A stretch of 64,000 nucleotides of DNA, from the NCBI RefSeq assembly GCF_000242255.2, contig NC_017033.1:868001-932000 (forward strand). The letters are read 5' to 3'. The first letter of the stretch is position 1. Every line of letters starts with the position of its first letter. The stretch is from Frateuria aurantia DSM 6220. Its GTDB lineage: Bacteria > Pseudomonadota > Gammaproteobacteria > Xanthomonadales > Rhodanobacteraceae. Made by a program: the position numbers and the translations under genes. Below are positions 48,453 to 56,923 of this stretch, one piece after another. The notes under the pieces were generated by a model. It was not told where the DNA came from, searched no databases, and saw nothing but the letters and a program-made list of their open reading frames with translations.

Positions 48453-50348
48453 TCACCGTTCATCCGGGGTATCCGTGGCGACCGGCCACTCCAGCGCATG
48501 CACACTGTGAATGCTGAGCAGGCCTTGCCGGCTGGCCTGCACCGGATCGCGCAGCAACTGCTCGATGTTGCCGCCAAGAGCCTTGGGCGTGGCCCTGATG
48601 CTGGCCCAGCCATTCCTGCCCGAGCGCTTGACGGCATACAGAGCAGCATCCGCCGGGACCAGTGCGTCCTGCCAGTGACCTGGGGCACGATTGTCAGGAA
48701 CAAACGGCCAGTACGAGACGCCTACCGAGACTGTGACCTGCAGCGAGGCGCCGGAAGGAGTCTGGATCGGCTTCTGGCTGATGGTCTCGCAGATGCGGCT
48801 GGCCAGGGCCAGTGTGCTGGGCGTATCCGTGGCCGGCAGGGCGATAAGGAACTCTTCGCCACCCCAGCGGCCGATCACGTCGGTACGGCGGCAGCAGCTC
48901 TTGAGGCGGTTGGCGACCTCGGTCAGCACACTGTCGCCTGCTGCATGACCGTACTGGTCATTGATGCGCTTGAAATGATCGATGTCGACCAGCAGCAGCA
49001 CCAGTGAGGTGCCGGCAGATCCCGGAACACTTGGCGAGTCGATCCATTGGTCAATCCTCGAGGTGGCCTCGCGGCGGGTCAGCAGCTGGCTGAGCGGATC
49101 GATGGTACTCAGCTGCAGACGCTTGCGGAAGCGCCGGCTCTGATACCAGATCAGGCCCAGGCTGCAGCAGCTCAACAGCAGGCTGATTCGGGTGAGCCAC
49201 GATACGCGGTCGGCATGCAGCCAGCCGGCAAGCTGGGTCCGGTGACCGACCGTGGCCGGAGCCCACAGCGGCGGTCCCAGTCGACTCTTGATGTGCCGAA
49301 CGCTCTGTTTCCACTGCTGCCGTCGGGCGTGAGAGCCAAGCGCCATCAGCCGACTGCCAAAGCGTTCGATGTCTGCCCTCTGCTGGCTCTTGTAGGACAC
49401 GTCCAGCAGCTGGTGCAGGGCCGTGATCGTGTCGGTACGGGCGGTTTCGGCCAGCTGCAAGGCCTGCAGATCGTACTCGCGGGCCTGTTTGGGACGGTCG
49501 AGAAAGGATTCGGCCAGACCCAGCGCCAGCAAGGTTTCCCTGACGCCGGCGAGATCGCCGATACGGCGCTGTGCGGCCAGCGTTTTCAGCAGCAGCGGGC
49601 GGGCCGTCACCGGGTCCTGCATGATCAGATCGATCCGCGCTTGTGCCGTATCCAGTCGCCAGTTCATGGCCTGGCCGGTATCGTCCGCCACCGGTTCGGT
49701 ACGGAGCTGTTTGATCAAATGTTCTGAAGTATCAGCATGATTGGCATCCAGAGCGATCGGCAATTGCGCCTGAAGAATGGGCCGCAGGGAGAGACCGGCC
49801 GCCCGGGCCATGCCTTCGGCTTGTGCCAGATAGGCTTGTGCGCTGCGGTCGTCGCGGAATTCGCTGAATATCAGTTGCGCGATCCGCGTCAGCGCATCCA
49901 CCTCCAGAGCTGTCTGCTGCTGCGCGCGAGCTTTCAGCACGATATCCACCAGTTGACCCTCGATCAGCGCGGGCTGTCCGGTGCGGGCCAGGATGGTGAC
50001 CGCATCCAGGCGAGCCTGATGCAGCTCGGGCCTGTCTTCCTTGCCGGCAGTGTCCAGCATGGCCAGCAACCTGTTGGCGGCCTGGATGGCAGGTTGGCCT
50101 TGTCCCAGCGTCTGGCGTGCCAGTGCCAGGCAGTGCTGGGCATCGATGCGCAGGGGAAGGTCGGTGGAGGGCGCGGAGAGGATGGCGGAAGCCTGGCGGA
50201 CAGCCAGCTCCGGCTGGTCGGCAGAGTTCTGCAGACAGGCCTCGGAGGCTGTCCGGGCGTGCAACGGCGGCGACCATCCAGCCGCCAGACTCGTCGCCAG
50301 CAGGCTGCCGGCGGTCAGTAAAGATCGAAGAACGGTCAGGGGGCTCAA
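48453..50348 (-). CDS. Membrane GGDEF diguanylate cyclase with periplasmic TPR domain
   Basis: A 631-residue protein: signal-like N-terminus, about 330 residues of TPR-type helices predicted outside the membrane, one membrane helix (about 387-404, ISLLLSCCSLGLIWY), and a GGDEF domain. The active site is GGEEF, with LLLVDIDHFKRINDQYGH upstream, so it should make cyclic di-GMP. An inhibitory I-site RRTD lies exactly five residues before GGEEF, predicting product feedback. The start is a TTG at 50348, the only start placing the signal sequence correctly. It controls motility or biofilm in related bacteria; its own signal is unknown. Confidence 0.85.
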   Translation of the reverse strand: MSPLTVLRSLLTAGSLLATSLAAGWSPPLHARTASEACLQNSADQPELAVRQASAILSAPSTDLPLRIDAQHCLALARQTLGQGQPAIQAANRLLAMLDTAGKEDRPELHQARLDAVTILARTGQPALIEGQLVDIVLKARAQQQTALEVDALTRIAQLIFSEFRDDRSAQAYLAQAEGMARAAGLSLRPILQAQLPIALDANHADTSEHLIKQLRTEPVADDTGQAMNWRLDTAQARIDLIMQDPVTARPLLLKTLAAQRRIGDLAGVRETLLALGLAESFLDRPKQAREYDLQALQLAETARTDTITALHQLLDVSYKSQQRADIERFGSRLMALGSHARRQQWKQSVRHIKSRLGPPLWAPATVGHRTQLAGWLHADRVSWLTRISLLLSCCSLGLIWYQSRRFRKRLQLSTIDPLSQLLTRREATSRIDQWIDSPSVPGSAGTSLVLLLVDIDHFKRINDQYGHAAGDSVLTEVANRLKSCCRRTDVIGRWGGEEFLIALPATDTPSTLALASRICETISQKPIQTPSGASLQVTVSVGVSYWPFVPDNRAPGHWQDALVPADAALYAVKRSGRNGWASIRATPKALGGNIEQLLRDPVQASRQGLLSIHSVHALEWPVATDTPDER

Positions 50349-50462
50349 TGCAGCTGATCAGGCGGAGTCATCAGGCGCCACTCTTAGCACAGCCGGCAAC
50401 GGAATACGACAGGTGCCGGTGGTGTTGCCCATCGAGACGGCCCCGTCCGGCGCGACTTCGGT

Positions 50463-50468
50463 CATACT
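50463..50468 (+). promoter_or_regulatory. -10-like element abutting the DinG-like gene start
   Basis: CATACT (5/6 to TATAAT-type TATACT) ends six bases before ATG at 50475 (spacer CGACGG). No ribosome site and no clear -35 are seen. Confidence 0.38.
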
Positions 50469-50474
50469 CGACGG

Positions 50475-52520
50475 ATGGAATTTCTGCACGCGACTTCAGA
50501 GGACGTGGCCGCCCTGTTGGGACCGCAAGGGCCTTTTGCCAGCGAGATCCCGGGTTTTGCCCCGCGTGCTTCGCAGCAGACGATGGCGACGGCCGTGGCG
50601 ACAGCGATCGCGGCCGGCGAGGTCCTGATGGTCGAGGCCGGCACCGGTACCGGCAAGACCTTCGCCTATCTGGTGCCGGCCTTGCTGAGTGCTGATCGGG
50701 TGGTGTTGTCCACCGGGACCAAGGCCTTGCAGGATCAGTTGTTCTTCCGCGATCTGCCGCGCGTGCGCTCGGTGCTGGGGGTTTCCCGGAAAGTGGCGCT
50801 GCTGAAGGGCCGCAGCAATTATCTGTGCCGTTACCGGCTGGACCAGGCACTGCTGGACGGCGACTCGGGCGACAGCCCTCAGGCTCCGCAGCTGGCCAGG
50901 ATTCTGGCCTGGTCGGCGCGCACGGCACGGGGCGACCGGATGGAACTGGACGCGGTGCCCGAAGATGCGCCGGTGTGGGCGCGGGTGACCTCCACGGCGG
51001 ACAACTGTCTGGGTCAGGAGTGCAGTTTCTACGAGGATTGCCATGTGGTCCGGGCCCGGCGGCTGGCGATGGAGGCGGACATCGTGGTGGTCAATCACCA
51101 TCTGCTGATGGCTGACCTGGCTTTGCGACAGGATGGTTTTGGCGAGCTGCTGCCTGAAGCCGGGGCCTATATTCTGGACGAGGCGCATCAGGTGCCCGAG
51201 CTGGCCGCGCAGTTCTTCGCCCAGTCCCTGAGCAGCCGTCAGTTGCTGGATCTGGCGCGTGACGTGCTGGCTGAATGCCATGGACTCAGTGGTGCGGTCA
51301 GTCTGCTGCTGGAGCCTTGCGAAACCTTGCGGGCGCAGTTGCAGCGGGTGCGTGGCGCGCTGGAAGGTCTGCCTGCGCGCGGCCCGATGCTGGCCATGCT
51401 GGCGCGGGGCGCGGTACGCGAGGACCTGCAGGCCATCGCCGATCTGCTGGAGGATCTGGCGCATGCGCTGGCCTCGCAGGCCGAGCGCTCGCGTGGCATG
51501 GCCCAGGTTCATGCCCGCTGCCGGGCGCTGGCGGATCGATTGCAGCTGCTGCTGGAAGGCCGTGGCGAGCCGGTGACCGCGATCGAGGCCAGCGACAGCG
51601 GACTGCCGCAAGAGGCGACCGGTACGGAGGCCGGCGGCGTGCAGGTCCAGTGGTATGAGCTGCAGAGCCGAGGCTTCAGCCTGCATCGCACCCCACTGGA
51701 TCTGACCCTGCCCCTGCAACAGGTCCGGGCACGGACCGCGGCGGCCTGGATCCATACCTCGGCGACCTTGTCGGTGGCCGGCGATTTCTCCCATTTCTCG
51801 CGGCAGCTGGGGCTGGAAAATCCGCAGACGCTGAGTCTGGAAAGCCCTTTCGACTATGCCCGCCAGGCCGTCTGCTATCTGCCGCGGGGACTGCCCGAGC
51901 CGCATGCGCGCGACTATATCGATGCTGTGGTCCAGGCCGCGATGCCGGTGCTGCGGGCTTCCGGCGGCCGGGCCTTTCTGCTGTTCACCTCGCATCGGGC
52001 CTTGCGGCGGGCCGCCAGCCTGCTGGACGAGCATGCCGAGTGGCCCTTGTTCGTGCAGGGGGCGGCTCCGCGGCATCAGCTGCTCGAGGGCTTCCGGGCC
52101 AGCGGCAACGGTCTGCTGCTGGGAGCGGCCAGTTTCTGGGAGGGCGTGGATGTGGCCGGCGAGGCCTTGAGCGTGGTGGTGATCGACAAGCTGCCATTTG
52201 CCGCGCCGGACGATCCGGTGCTGCAGGCACGGCTGGATGCCTTGCAGACCAGTGGTGTCAATCCTTTCACAGGCTGGCAGATTCCGCAGGCCGTGATCGC
52301 GCTCAAGCAGGGCGCCGGGCGTCTGATCCGTGACATCCACGATCGCGGCGTGCTGATGCTGTGCGATCCACGGCTGACGGCCAAGGGTTATGGCCGGCTG
52401 TTTCTGCGCGCACTGCCGCCGATGCCGCACTGCCGTGAGCTGGCGGCCGTCGAACAGTTTCTGGCCGTTCCCGCGATGGCGGAGCAGGCCGCGGCAGACG
52501 TGAGCGACGAGTCCCGCTGA
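50475..52520 (+). CDS. yoaA: DinG/YoaA-family ATP-dependent DNA helicase
   Basis: A 681-residue superfamily 2 helicase. Walker A is EAGTGTGKTFAY, the DEAH box is in YILDEAHQVPE, and the C-terminal half has LGAASFWEGVDVAGEALSVVVIDKLPF and QGAGRLIRDIHDRGVLMLCDPRL (motif VI). Cysteines for a 4Fe-4S cluster are visible between the Walker A and DEAH motifs: YLCRYR and DNCLGQECSFYEDC. The family unwinds 5'-tailed DNA and helps repair replication damage. YoaA and DinG are close, so the symbol is a best guess. The mRNA may be leaderless. Confidence 0.85.
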   Translation: MEFLHATSEDVAALLGPQGPFASEIPGFAPRASQQTMATAVATAIAAGEVLMVEAGTGTGKTFAYLVPALLSADRVVLSTGTKALQDQLFFRDLPRVRSVLGVSRKVALLKGRSNYLCRYRLDQALLDGDSGDSPQAPQLARILAWSARTARGDRMELDAVPEDAPVWARVTSTADNCLGQECSFYEDCHVVRARRLAMEADIVVVNHHLLMADLALRQDGFGELLPEAGAYILDEAHQVPELAAQFFAQSLSSRQLLDLARDVLAECHGLSGAVSLLLEPCETLRAQLQRVRGALEGLPARGPMLAMLARGAVREDLQAIADLLEDLAHALASQAERSRGMAQVHARCRALADRLQLLLEGRGEPVTAIEASDSGLPQEATGTEAGGVQVQWYELQSRGFSLHRTPLDLTLPLQQVRARTAAAWIHTSATLSVAGDFSHFSRQLGLENPQTLSLESPFDYARQAVCYLPRGLPEPHARDYIDAVVQAAMPVLRASGGRAFLLFTSHRALRRAASLLDEHAEWPLFVQGAAPRHQLLEGFRASGNGLLLGAASFWEGVDVAGEALSVVVIDKLPFAAPDDPVLQARLDALQTSGVNPFTGWQIPQAVIALKQGAGRLIRDIHDRGVLMLCDPRLTAKGYGRLFLRALPPMPHCRELAAVEQFLAVPAMAEQAAADVSDESR

Positions 52521-52606
52521 GGATAGGCGCGGATCCTCAGCCGCTGGCTGATTTGCTATCGTGCGCGGCGAAACATCCGGTTGCCGGATGACCTTGGAGT
52601 AGGGAT

Positions 52607-53785
52607 ATGCAAGAGGTTGTGATCGTGGCCGCCACCCGGACGGCGATCGGAAGTTTCCAGGGGGCTCTTGCCCAGATACCGGCGGTGGATCTCGGAGCGG
52701 CCGTGATCCGCGGCCTGTGCGCTGCCAGCGGGCTGGATCCGGCCCGGGTCGACGAGGTGATCATGGGCCATGTGCTGACGGCCGGCCTGGGCCAGAACAC
52801 GGCCAGGCAGGCGTCGATCCGGGCCGGTCTGGGCGAGGCCGTGCCAGCACTGACCGTCAACAAGGTCTGCGGCTCGGGATTGAAGGCGGTGCAGCTGGCC
52901 GCCCAGGCGATCGCCTGCGGTGACGCCGACATCGTGATCGCCGGCGGCATGGAGAGCATGAGTCTGGCGCCCTATGTGCTGCCCAAGGCGCGCACGGGGC
53001 TGCGGATGGGGCATGCCCAGATGCTGGACAGCATGATCAGCGACGGCTTGTGGGATGCATTCAATGACTACCATATGGGCATCACCGCCGAAAATCTGGC
53101 GGACCGCTTCGGCATCGATCGAGCCGCCCAGGATGCCTTCGCCCTGCGTTCGCAGCAGCGGACGGCGGCAGCCCTGGCGGATGATCGTTTTGCTGCCGAA
53201 ATCACGCCGTTGGAACTGCCTCGGCGAAAGGGGCCGGCCCTGCGTTTCGAGCATGACGAGCAGCCTCGCGCAGACACCTCGGCGGCCTCGCTGGCGGCTT
53301 TGCGACCGGCCTTCAGGCCGGACGGCACGGTGACTGCGGGCAATGCATCGAGCTTGAATGACGGTGCGGCGGCGGTGTTGTTGATGAGTGCCCGCCGGGC
53401 TGCCGCCGAGGGGCTTCCGGTACTGGGCCGGATTGCCGCGGCCGCGAGTGCCGGGGTGGATCCGGCGTATATGGGACTGGGGCCGGTGCCGGCGACGCAG
53501 GCATGCCTGCAGCGCGCGGGCCTGAGCCTGGCGCAGCTGGATCTGATCGAGGCCAATGAGGCCTTTGCGGTGCAGTCACTGGCGGTGGCGCAGGAGCTGG
53601 GCTGGGATGCCGAGCGGGTCAACGTCAATGGTGGCGCCATTGCGCTGGGCCATCCGATCGGTGCCTCGGGTACACGGATCCTGGTCAGTCTTCTGCACGA
53701 GATGCAGCGTCGTCAGGCCCGCCATGGTCTGGCCACCTTGTGCATCGGGGGCGGGCAGGGCATCGCGATGGCCATCGAACGCTGA
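52607..53785 (+). CDS. Acetyl-CoA C-acetyltransferase (thiolase II)
   Basis: A 392-residue thiolase of the biosynthetic/degradative acetoacetyl-CoA type. The acyl-accepting cysteine is C88 in NKVCGSG, the catalytic histidine H349 in [13 protein letters not shown] and the second cysteine C379 in LCIGGGQG. It condenses two acetyl-CoA molecules or cleaves acetoacetyl-CoA. It could serve fatty acid, ketone or polyhydroxybutyrate metabolism; no phaB/phaC gene is near. GGAG about 8 bases upstream supports the ATG. It is convergent with msrQ across 24 bases. Confidence 0.93.
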   Translation: MQEVVIVAATRTAIGSFQGALAQIPAVDLGAAVIRGLCAASGLDPARVDEVIMGHVLTAGLGQNTARQASIRAGLGEAVPALTVNKVCGSGLKAVQLAAQAIACGDADIVIAGGMESMSLAPYVLPKARTGLRMGHAQMLDSMISDGLWDAFNDYHMGITAENLADRFGIDRAAQDAFALRSQQRTAAALADDRFAAEITPLELPRRKGPALRFEHDEQPRADTSAASLAALRPAFRPDGTVTAGNASSLNDGAAAVLLMSARRAAAEGLPVLGRIAAAASAGVDPAYMGLGPVPATQACLQRAGLSLAQLDLIEANEAFAVQSLAVAQELGWDAERVNVNGGAIALGHPIGASGTRILVSLLHEMQRRQARHGLATLCIGGGQGIAMAIER

Positions 53786-53809
53786 GGCCATGGCTTCCCG
53801 TTGCCGGCT

Positions 53810-54460
53810 TCAGGCGTCGGTGACGGGAGGGCGTCCCTGACGCGAGAACTCTTTGGCCACGGGCGGCAGCCGCAAAACCAGCAACAGCAGGCCTGCCAGA
53901 GCGTAGATGGCCCACTCGCCGAGATCGGCGCGCACGATCCAGAAGTAGTGCAGAAGCCCGAGGATCAGCACGGCATAGACCAGCCGGTGCAACCGTTTCC
54001 AGCTTTTGCCGAGGCGGCGCATCGCCCGGCGATGGGAGGTGGCCGCCATCAGCGTCAGGCCGGCCAGTGCGGCCATGCCGACCATGATATAAGGCCGCCG
54101 GCTCAGATCGGCGAGCAGGGCGTGGGCGTTGAAGCCCAGAAAAAACCACAGATAGGCCAGCAGATGCAGCAGGGCATAGGCAAAGGTCCACAGGCCGAGC
54201 TGCCGGCGAATCCGGCTGAAGCCCTGCCAGCGACTGAGCCGCTGCAACGGCGTCAGGCTCAGGGTCAGCAACAGCAGTACCAGAGTGCCTTTGCCCAGAT
54301 GTTCCATCAGGTAACGGCCGGGTTCGGGGCCGGCGTGACCGGTCATCGCCTGCCGCAGCCAGCAAGGCAGGGGCGCGAAGGCGGCGAGCGCCACGGCGAT
54401 GCGCCAGGGCCACAGCGTGCGGGCGGCCGCGGAGCGGCCCCGGCCTGACGGGGTGGCCAT
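53810..54460 (-). CDS. msrQ: MsrQ haem-binding membrane subunit
   Basis: A 216-residue protein with six membrane segments. It is the haem b partner of the periplasmic methionine sulfoxide reductase MsrP, passing electrons across the membrane. LMAATSHRRAMRRLGKSWKRLHRLVYAVLILGLLHYFW contains the conserved histidines and RLHRL motif of the family. Its start overlaps the stop of msrP by one base (TGATG). It was formerly called YedZ. Confidence 0.93.
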   Translation of the reverse strand: MATPSGRGRSAAARTLWPWRIAVALAAFAPLPCWLRQAMTGHAGPEPGRYLMEHLGKGTLVLLLLTLSLTPLQRLSRWQGFSRIRRQLGLWTFAYALLHLLAYLWFFLGFNAHALLADLSRRPYIMVGMAALAGLTLMAATSHRRAMRRLGKSWKRLHRLVYAVLILGLLHYFWIVRADLGEWAIYALAGLLLLVLRLPPVAKEFSRQGRPPVTDA

Positions 54461-55485
54461 CAGTACCAGCGCCTCAGATCCATGCCGCTGTACAGACTGG
54501 CGACTTCGTCATAGCCGTTGAACATCCGGGTATCGATGATATTGGGATGGAACAGGCTGTTGGGCAGCCGTCGTTCGGTAGCCTGACTCCAGCGTGGATG
54601 GTCGACCTTCGGATTCACATTGGCATAGAAGCCATATTCATCCGCCGCCAGCCGATTCCAGGACGTGGCCGGTGGCTGTTCCAGCAGAGAGATCCGGACG
54701 ATGGACTTGATGCTCTTGAAACCGTATTTCCAGGGCACGATCAGGCGCAGCGGCGCGCCATTCTGGTTCGGCAGCACCCGGCCGTAATTGCCGACCACCA
54801 GCAGGGTCAGTGGATGCATGGCCTCGTCCAGCCGCAGGCCTTCGCGGTAAGGCCAGTCGATCAGTCCGGTCGAGGAAGCCTGTCCCGGCATCTGCGCCGG
54901 ATCCTGCAAGGTCTGGAAGCCGACATAGCGGGCGCTGGCGAGGGGCTGCAGCCGGCCCAGCAGGCTGGCCAGCGGAATGCCGATCCAGGGAATCACCATC
55001 GACCAGGCTTCCACGCAGCGCAGGCGATAGATCCGCTCCTGCAGCTGGTCGGCACCGATCAGGTCTTCCAGCGCGAAGGTCCTGCTCTGATGGACGGCAC
55101 CATCGACGCGAATGCTCCAGGGATCGGTTTTCAGCCGGCCGGCCAGGCGGGCGGGATCGTCCTTGTCGCTGCCGAACTCATAGAAATTGTTGTACTGGCT
55201 GGCATCACCGAAGGGTGTGACGACATCCCGTACCGGATCGGCGGGGACCACGGTCTTCCTGCGGGTGGTCGCCAGCTTGGCCAGCAGCCAGGGCGGCGTC
55301 GGCCCGGGAGGCACGTCGGGCCATTCGGCGGCCTGGCTGCTGGCCGGCAGCCAGCCGAAACCGGCCAGGCTGGCACCGGCCAGCCCCAGTCCGGCGCGCA
55401 TCAGCTGCCGCCGTTGCCGGTAGACGGTTTCCGGAGTGACTTCCGATTCCCGGGCCTGGCTGGCGCGGCGTACTCTGATCAGCAT
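54460..55485 (-). CDS. msrP: MsrP molybdopterin-dependent methionine sulfoxide reductase
   Basis: A 341-residue periplasmic enzyme that repairs oxidised methionine in envelope proteins. The N-terminus carries a twin-arginine signal (RR at residues 25-26, RRQLMRAGL, then a hydrophobic run and an Ala-rich cleavage area). The sulfite-oxidase-type fold has the molybdenum-ligating Cys in YRLRCVEAWSMVIPW and the conserved NNFYEFGSDKDDP and PWKYGFKSIKSIV segments. With msrQ it makes a repair system often induced by chlorine stress. The ATG at 55485 follows GGGAGAG. Confidence 0.95.
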   Translation of the reverse strand: MLIRVRRASQARESEVTPETVYRQRRQLMRAGLGLAGASLAGFGWLPASSQAAEWPDVPPGPTPPWLLAKLATTRRKTVVPADPVRDVVTPFGDASQYNNFYEFGSDKDDPARLAGRLKTDPWSIRVDGAVHQSRTFALEDLIGADQLQERIYRLRCVEAWSMVIPWIGIPLASLLGRLQPLASARYVGFQTLQDPAQMPGQASSTGLIDWPYREGLRLDEAMHPLTLLVVGNYGRVLPNQNGAPLRLIVPWKYGFKSIKSIVRISLLEQPPATSWNRLAADEYGFYANVNPKVDHPRWSQATERRLPNSLFHPNIIDTRMFNGYDEVASLYSGMDLRRWY

Positions 55486-55509
55486 CGTGACTCTCCCGCC
55501 TGAAAGGAC

Positions 55510-55532
55510 ACCGGTCCCGTGCCGGGACCGGT
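55510..55532 (-). terminator. Hairpin between usp1 and msrP
   Basis: Perfect 10-bp stem (ACCGGTCCCG with CGGGACCGGT) around a 3-base loop. It is 60-80 bases past the stop of the usp gene transcribed leftwards, and about 25 bases before the msrP start, so it probably separates the two transcripts. The T content after it is low. Confidence 0.5.
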
Positions 55533-55593
55533 CGAAACCATGTCGTTGCTGATTATGACCGGCCCAAGGCCTTGGAGTTCGCCGACGGCCGTC

Positions 55594-56058
55594 TCAGCCA
55601 CCGTCATCGTGCGGTGGCAGCACCAGTACCGGACAAGCGGCCTGCTCGATCACTGCATGGCAGACCGAGGCCTCCCGCACCCTGGCCAGCCAGCGGCGAT
55701 GGCGATGGCCGAGCACGATCAGCTGACAGCCGAGCTCATGCGCCTGACGGCAGATCACCTGTTCGGGTTCGCCGCTGACGACATGGCCGCAGGCCGTCAC
55801 CCCTGCCCTCTGCAGTCGCTGCACCGCGGCCTTCACGACGTGTTCGGCACCCTCCTGCTCGTGGGCCGGGCCAGGATAGTCGACGGCCTCTTCGGCACTG
55901 ATCGGGTGCCGGTCCGGGTTGCCCAGGCTGTAGCCGGGGTCGATCACGCAGATCACCTCGACAGGTGCGGCCAGGGCCAGAGCCTGGCGAACGGCGAGGG
56001 CGAGCAGGGCTTCCGCTCGGGAAGAACCGTCGATGGCGATCAGAAGAGGGGCGGGCAT
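55594..56058 (-). CDS. Universal stress protein (UspA family), copy 1
   Basis: A 154-residue single Usp domain. It begins LLIAIDGSSRAEALLALAVRQA, and near the end has CQLIVLGHRHRRWLARVREASVCHAVIEQAACPVLV, the usual G-x2-G-x9-G(S) region being altered: the loop reads GHRHRRW rather than G-x-x-G. Thus ATP binding is uncertain. I choose the start at 56058 (MPAPLLIAIDG) because it aligns exactly with copy 2 at 61219-61683, which has the same length; upstream in-frame ATGs at 56076 and 56148 exist. It is divergent from the GntR regulator gene. Confidence 0.82.
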   Translation of the reverse strand: MPAPLLIAIDGSSRAEALLALAVRQALALAAPVEVICVIDPGYSLGNPDRHPISAEEAVDYPGPAHEQEGAEHVVKAAVQRLQRAGVTACGHVVSGEPEQVICRQAHELGCQLIVLGHRHRRWLARVREASVCHAVIEQAACPVLVLPPHDDGG

Positions 56059-56130
56059 GGGCTGATCCGTAGGCATGGAAGGTGAAGAGGCCGCCGGGCG
56101 CGCCGGCTCTCCGGCACAGGATAGCAAGTC

Positions 56131-56158
56131 TTGCGACTTAAACATCATATGTTAGGAT
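56131..56158 (+). promoter_or_regulatory. Promoter and candidate operator of the GntR regulator
   Basis: TTGCGA (56131-56136) and TAGGAT (56153-56158) are spaced 16 bases; TAGGAT ends six bases before the gntR ATG at 56165. Between them lies AACAT-CAT-ATGTT (56141-56153), a 5-base inverted repeat overlapping the -10 start. Repressor binding here would occlude RNA polymerase. Confidence 0.45.
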
Positions 56159-56164
56159 CATTGG

Positions 56165-56923
56165 ATGAATATCCCGAAAAATCCTGTCCGGGCTCCGCGT
56201 CCGGCTCCGGCCGTGACCCGGCTGTCCCTGGTGGATCGCGCCATTGCCGCATTGCGCGAGAAGATTGCCTCGGCTGACTGGCCGGTCGGTTCCAGAATCC
56301 CCTGTGAAGCCGATCTGGTCGCCCAGCTCGGGGTCAGCCGGACCACGGTGCGTGAAGCCGTGCGCGGACTGTCCCAGGCCGGTGTGCTGGAGGTGCTGCA
56401 AGGCGACGGTACCTATGTGCGCCGTCGTGATGATCCGATGGAAGTCATGCGCCGGCTCAATCACGCGGCCTTGCGCGATCACCATGAGCTGCGCTGCCTG
56501 CTGAACGCCGAATGCGGCCGGCTGGCCGCCCGCCGTCGCAGCGATGAAGATGTGCAGCACCTGCGCCAGTTGCTGGAGGTACGGGGCGAGCTGCGCCATG
56601 CGAGTTCGATCGACCAGATGATTCACGACGATCAGGCCTTTCACCAGGCCATTGCCGATGCTACCGGCAACCGTGCGCTGGCCGAGCTGTACCGCTATTT
56701 TGCCACCGATGATGCGGCACACATGGAAGTCTCCCTGACCACGGGTACGGCGCTGGAACACGAATACGAGCATCATCTGCAATTGCTGCAGGCCATCGAG
56801 CGCCGTGACGAGGAGGCGGCGGCCGAAGCCGCCTGGAGCATCGCCCGGCCGCTGCTGGCCTTTCTGGAGCAGGGTGGTGAAGATGAAAACCGGCTGGCGG
56901 ACAAGCCGGGACCGCGGGCATGA
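56165..56923 (+). CDS. FadR-subfamily GntR transcription regulator
   Basis: A 252-residue regulator. The N-terminal winged helix is complete: DRAIAALREKIASADWPVGSRIPCEADLVAQLGVSRTTVREAVRGL, with LQGDGTYVRRR as the wing. The C-terminal FCD domain is all-helical and has His/Asp residues suited to metal-linked effector binding (DDQAFHQAIADATGNRALAEL, and HEYEHHLQLLQAI). It probably binds a small organic acid or drug-like ligand. Its stop overlaps the MFS gene by four bases, so it is part of the efflux operon and likely its local regulator and self-repressor. Confidence 0.88.
   Translation: MNIPKNPVRAPRPAPAVTRLSLVDRAIAALREKIASADWPVGSRIPCEADLVAQLGVSRTTVREAVRGLSQAGVLEVLQGDGTYVRRRDDPMEVMRRLNHAALRDHHELRCLLNAECGRLAARRRSDEDVQHLRQLLEVRGELRHASSIDQMIHDDQAFHQAIADATGNRALAELYRYFATDDAAHMEVSLTTGTALEHEYEHHLQLLQAIERRDEEAAAEAAWSIARPLLAFLEQGGEDENRLADKPGPRA

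Noticed and set aside
50496-52430. Minus-strand open frame of 644 codons opposite the DinG-like gene
   Set aside because: No domain, Gln/His/Arg-rich shadow composition; the plus strand carries intact helicase motifs.
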